Shown: positions 62,552 through 64,000 of the stretch, piece after piece
Position numbering within the stretch: the first letter of the stretch is position 1
Layout of the letters: the number at the start of each line of letters is the position of its first letter
Assembly: GCA_020072805.1 (NCBI GenBank)
Contig: JAIQGC010000006.1
Coordinates: forward strand, 39,111-103,110
Reading direction: 5' to 3'
DNA from: Terriglobia bacterium
GTDB taxonomy: Bacteria; Acidobacteriota; Terriglobia; Acidiferrales; UBA7541
DNA: 64,000 nt
Position numbers and translations under genes: made by a program
The notes under the pieces: model-generated
The model's input: the letters and a program-made list of their open reading frames with translations, nothing else
Databases searched by the model: none
Told to the model about the DNA's origin: nothing

Positions 62552-63559
62552 TCAGCGCAGGCGCAGCGCGTAGGAGCTGAGCACCTTCATGTAGTTGCCG
62601 CGTTCCAGCGCGCGTGGGTCGGGGACGGAGCGGTGGCTCATGCTGCCGATCATCTGCTTGACGGAGGCGTATTCGTGCTCCTCCATCCATTGATCCATGT
62701 CTGCGAGGACGCGGTGGGCAAAGCGCACGCCGTTTTCCAGCAGGGCCGAGGTCATCATGGCCACGTTGGCGCCGGCCATCATGCATTTCAAAACGTCCAC
62801 GGCGCTATGCACGCCGCCGGTCACGGCAAGATTGGCTTTCACGTGGCCGTGCAGGATGGCCGCCCAGTGCAGGCGCGGGAGCAGTTCGTGGGGCTGGCTC
62901 AGGTGCAGGCGCGGGACGACCTCGAGCGCTTCGATATCGAACTCCGGCTGATAGAAACGGTTGAAGAGCACCAGGGCGTCGGCGCCGGCGCGGTCCAGGC
63001 GCTTGGCCATGTTGGCGATGGAGCTGAAATTCGGAGAGAGCTTGACGGCTACGGGAATGCGCACGCTGGATTTCACCTGGCCCACCAGATCGCAGTAGCT
63101 TTCCTCGATTTCCTCGCCGGTGCGCAGCGGGTCGGTCTCCAGCGTGTACAAATTCAGCTCGATGGCGTCCGCGCCGGCCTGCTCGATGTGTTTGGCGTAA
63201 CGCACCCAGCCGCTGGGGGTCACGCCGTTGAGGCTGGCGATCACGGGGATGGCCACGGCGTGCTTGGAGCGGCGCACCAGTTCGAGATAGCCGTCCGGCC
63301 CGGTGTTGTAGCGGGAAAGATCCGGCAGATAGGTGGTGGCTTCGGCGAACTCCTCGGCGCCGCGCCACAAATCCTCGTCGAGCGCCGCGCTTTCAATCTG
63401 CAACTGCTCCTCGAAGAGCGAAGGCAGCACCACCGCGGCGATGCCCATGTCCTCCATGCGGCGGATGGAGTCGGGCGATTCGGTCAGAGGAGAAGAGGAG
63501 GCCACCAGGGGGTTTTTCAGGGCCAGGCCCATGTACGGCACGCTCAGGTCGGGCATCAC
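62552..63559 (-). CDS. Dihydroorotate dehydrogenase-like flavoprotein, NifJ-associated
   Basis: 335-residue TIM-barrel flavoprotein similar to class 1 dihydroorotate dehydrogenases: SVPYMGLALKNPLVASSSPLTESPDSI, VIASLNGVT, AIELNLYTLETD, VAVKLSPNFSS and VTGGVHSAVDVLKCMMAGA (FMN phosphate loop). Such DHOD-like genes commonly follow nifJ, and here the start overlaps the nifJ stop by 4 nt. A direct role in pyrimidine synthesis is therefore less likely than a redox function linked to pyruvate:ferredoxin oxidoreductase. ATG 63559. Confidence 0.87.
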   Translation of the reverse strand: MMPDLSVPYMGLALKNPLVASSSPLTESPDSIRRMEDMGIAAVVLPSLFEEQLQIESAALDEDLWRGAEEFAEATTYLPDLSRYNTGPDGYLELVRRSKHAVAIPVIASLNGVTPSGWVRYAKHIEQAGADAIELNLYTLETDPLRTGEEIEESYCDLVGQVKSSVRIPVAVKLSPNFSSIANMAKRLDRAGADALVLFNRFYQPEFDIEALEVVPRLHLSQPHELLPRLHWAAILHGHVKANLAVTGGVHSAVDVLKCMMAGANVAMMTSALLENGVRFAHRVLADMDQWMEEHEYASVKQMIGSMSHRSVPDPRALERGNYMKVLSSYALRLR

Positions 63560-64000
63560 TCGTCTCCCTTCGCCGCGCCCTTGGCGGGAGCGGGCTGGGC
63601 CGCGGCGGAATCCGCGGGCGAATCCTCGGATAATTTGGGCATTTGCAGGGCGGCGCGGTTGGAATAGACGCGCCAGCGGCGCTCGACGTCTTCCTGCGCC
63701 AGGGCCAGCAGCCGCGCCGCCGCATCCGGATTGCTGCGCGCCAGCATGGTGTAGCGCGCTTCCTGATAGGCATATTGCTTCAAGGGAATGCTGGGCGCCT
63801 GGGAATCGAGCTGGAAGGGATTTTTTCCTGCCAGGCGCAGCGCGGGATTGTAGCGCATCAGCGGCCAGTAGCCGGAGAGCACCGCGGCCTTCTGCTGTTC
63901 GAGGCCGTGCATCATGTCGTAGCCGTGGGCGATGCAGTGGCTGTAGGCGATGATCAGGGACGGGCCGTCGTGCGCTTCGGCTTCCAGGAAGGCTTTGATG
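63556..64000 (-). CDS. nifJ: Pyruvate:ferredoxin (flavodoxin) oxidoreductase, C-terminal end (partial)
   Basis: Only the last ~147 codons are in the window; the gene continues beyond 64000. The text FLEAEAHDGPSLIIAYSHCIAHGYDM and SGYWPLMRYNPAL...NPFQLDSQAPSIPLKQY belongs to the TPP-binding domain VI of NifJ-type POR. The tail (LSEDSPADSAAAQPAPAKG) is longer than usual. It converts pyruvate to acetyl-CoA and CO2 with ferredoxin reduction. Coupled with the DHOD-like gene. Confidence 0.9.
   Translation of the reverse strand, partial: IKAFLEAEAHDGPSLIIAYSHCIAHGYDMMHGLEQQKAAVLSGYWPLMRYNPALRLAGKNPFQLDSQAPSIPLKQYAYQEARYTMLARSNPDAAARLLALAQEDVERRWRVYSNRAALQMPKLSEDSPADSAAAQPAPAKGAAKGDE

Noticed and set aside
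62835..62848. TTTCACGTGG in the DHOD-like gene as parS
   Set aside because: The right arm does not match (GGCCG instead of GAAAC).

Overview
The window is high-GC bacterial chromosome (mostly above 60% GC by eye) with Gram-negative features: lipoproteins, a LolA-like secreted protein, SurA-type parvulin, NrfD-type respiratory subunit and multicopper oxidase. Gene content (hslVU, purEK, accD-folC, corrinoid methyltransferases, many secreted acidobacterial-style hypotheticals) and two families of dispersed palindromic repeats suggest a soil acidobacterium (Acidobacteriota). This is inference; no rRNA gene is present to settle it.

Layout. 1-983: end of a FAD amine/amino-acid oxidase. 1.0-2.7 kb: YbiT-type ABC-F protein. 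2.8-6.5 kb: a corrinoid methyl-transfer cluster (B12-binding protein, MttB-like methyltransferase, a frameshifted B12-reactivation protein, homocysteine methyltransferase). 7.1-9.8 kb: a ligase-ACP-acyltransferase fusion, followed by a near-consensus parS site (9913-9928). 10-14 kb: MFS-amidase-MFS operon. 14.3-22 kb (minus strand): hslV, hslU, fibronectin-type lipoprotein, FAH hydrolase, transaldolase, small membrane proteins, acyl-CoA carboxylase beta. 22-25.6 kb: two PilZ proteins, LolA-like protein, SDR and class I amidotransferase-like hydrolase. 25.7-30.5 kb (minus): purK, purE, folC, accD, cobO. 30.8-38.2 kb: secreted/hypothetical proteins, O-methyltransferase, rpmB, parvulin lipoprotein, BCCP and biotin carboxylase.

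38.2-42.5 kb is an accessory island. It holds a predicted promoter, three tandem ~75-nt hairpin units and a strong terminator (probable non-coding RNA), LuxR-HTH gene relics, one large lower-GC gene encoding an HD-domain plus Hsp90-like (GHKL) ATPase, and a VOC protein. It is flanked by ~81-bp direct repeats derived from the biotin-carboxylase promoter/start, and a 153-bp MITE-like palindromic element lies beside it. This is the best candidate for an undescribed (possibly defence-related) system.

42.8-47.8 kb: two tandem chemoreceptors, CheW and a PAS-LuxR regulator. 47.9-52.8 kb: an Rrf2 regulator and a Psr/Phs-like molybdoenzyme operon containing a MoaD-like protein. 52.9-57.7 kb: a selenocysteine-containing, NAD-linked formate dehydrogenase whose FdsA subunit is split and re-ordered around a fused FdsG-FdsB gene. 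57.8-62.4 kb: P-type cation ATPase and a multicopper oxidase with permuted copper motifs. 62.5-64 kb: a DHOD-like protein and the end of pyruvate:ferredoxin oxidoreductase.
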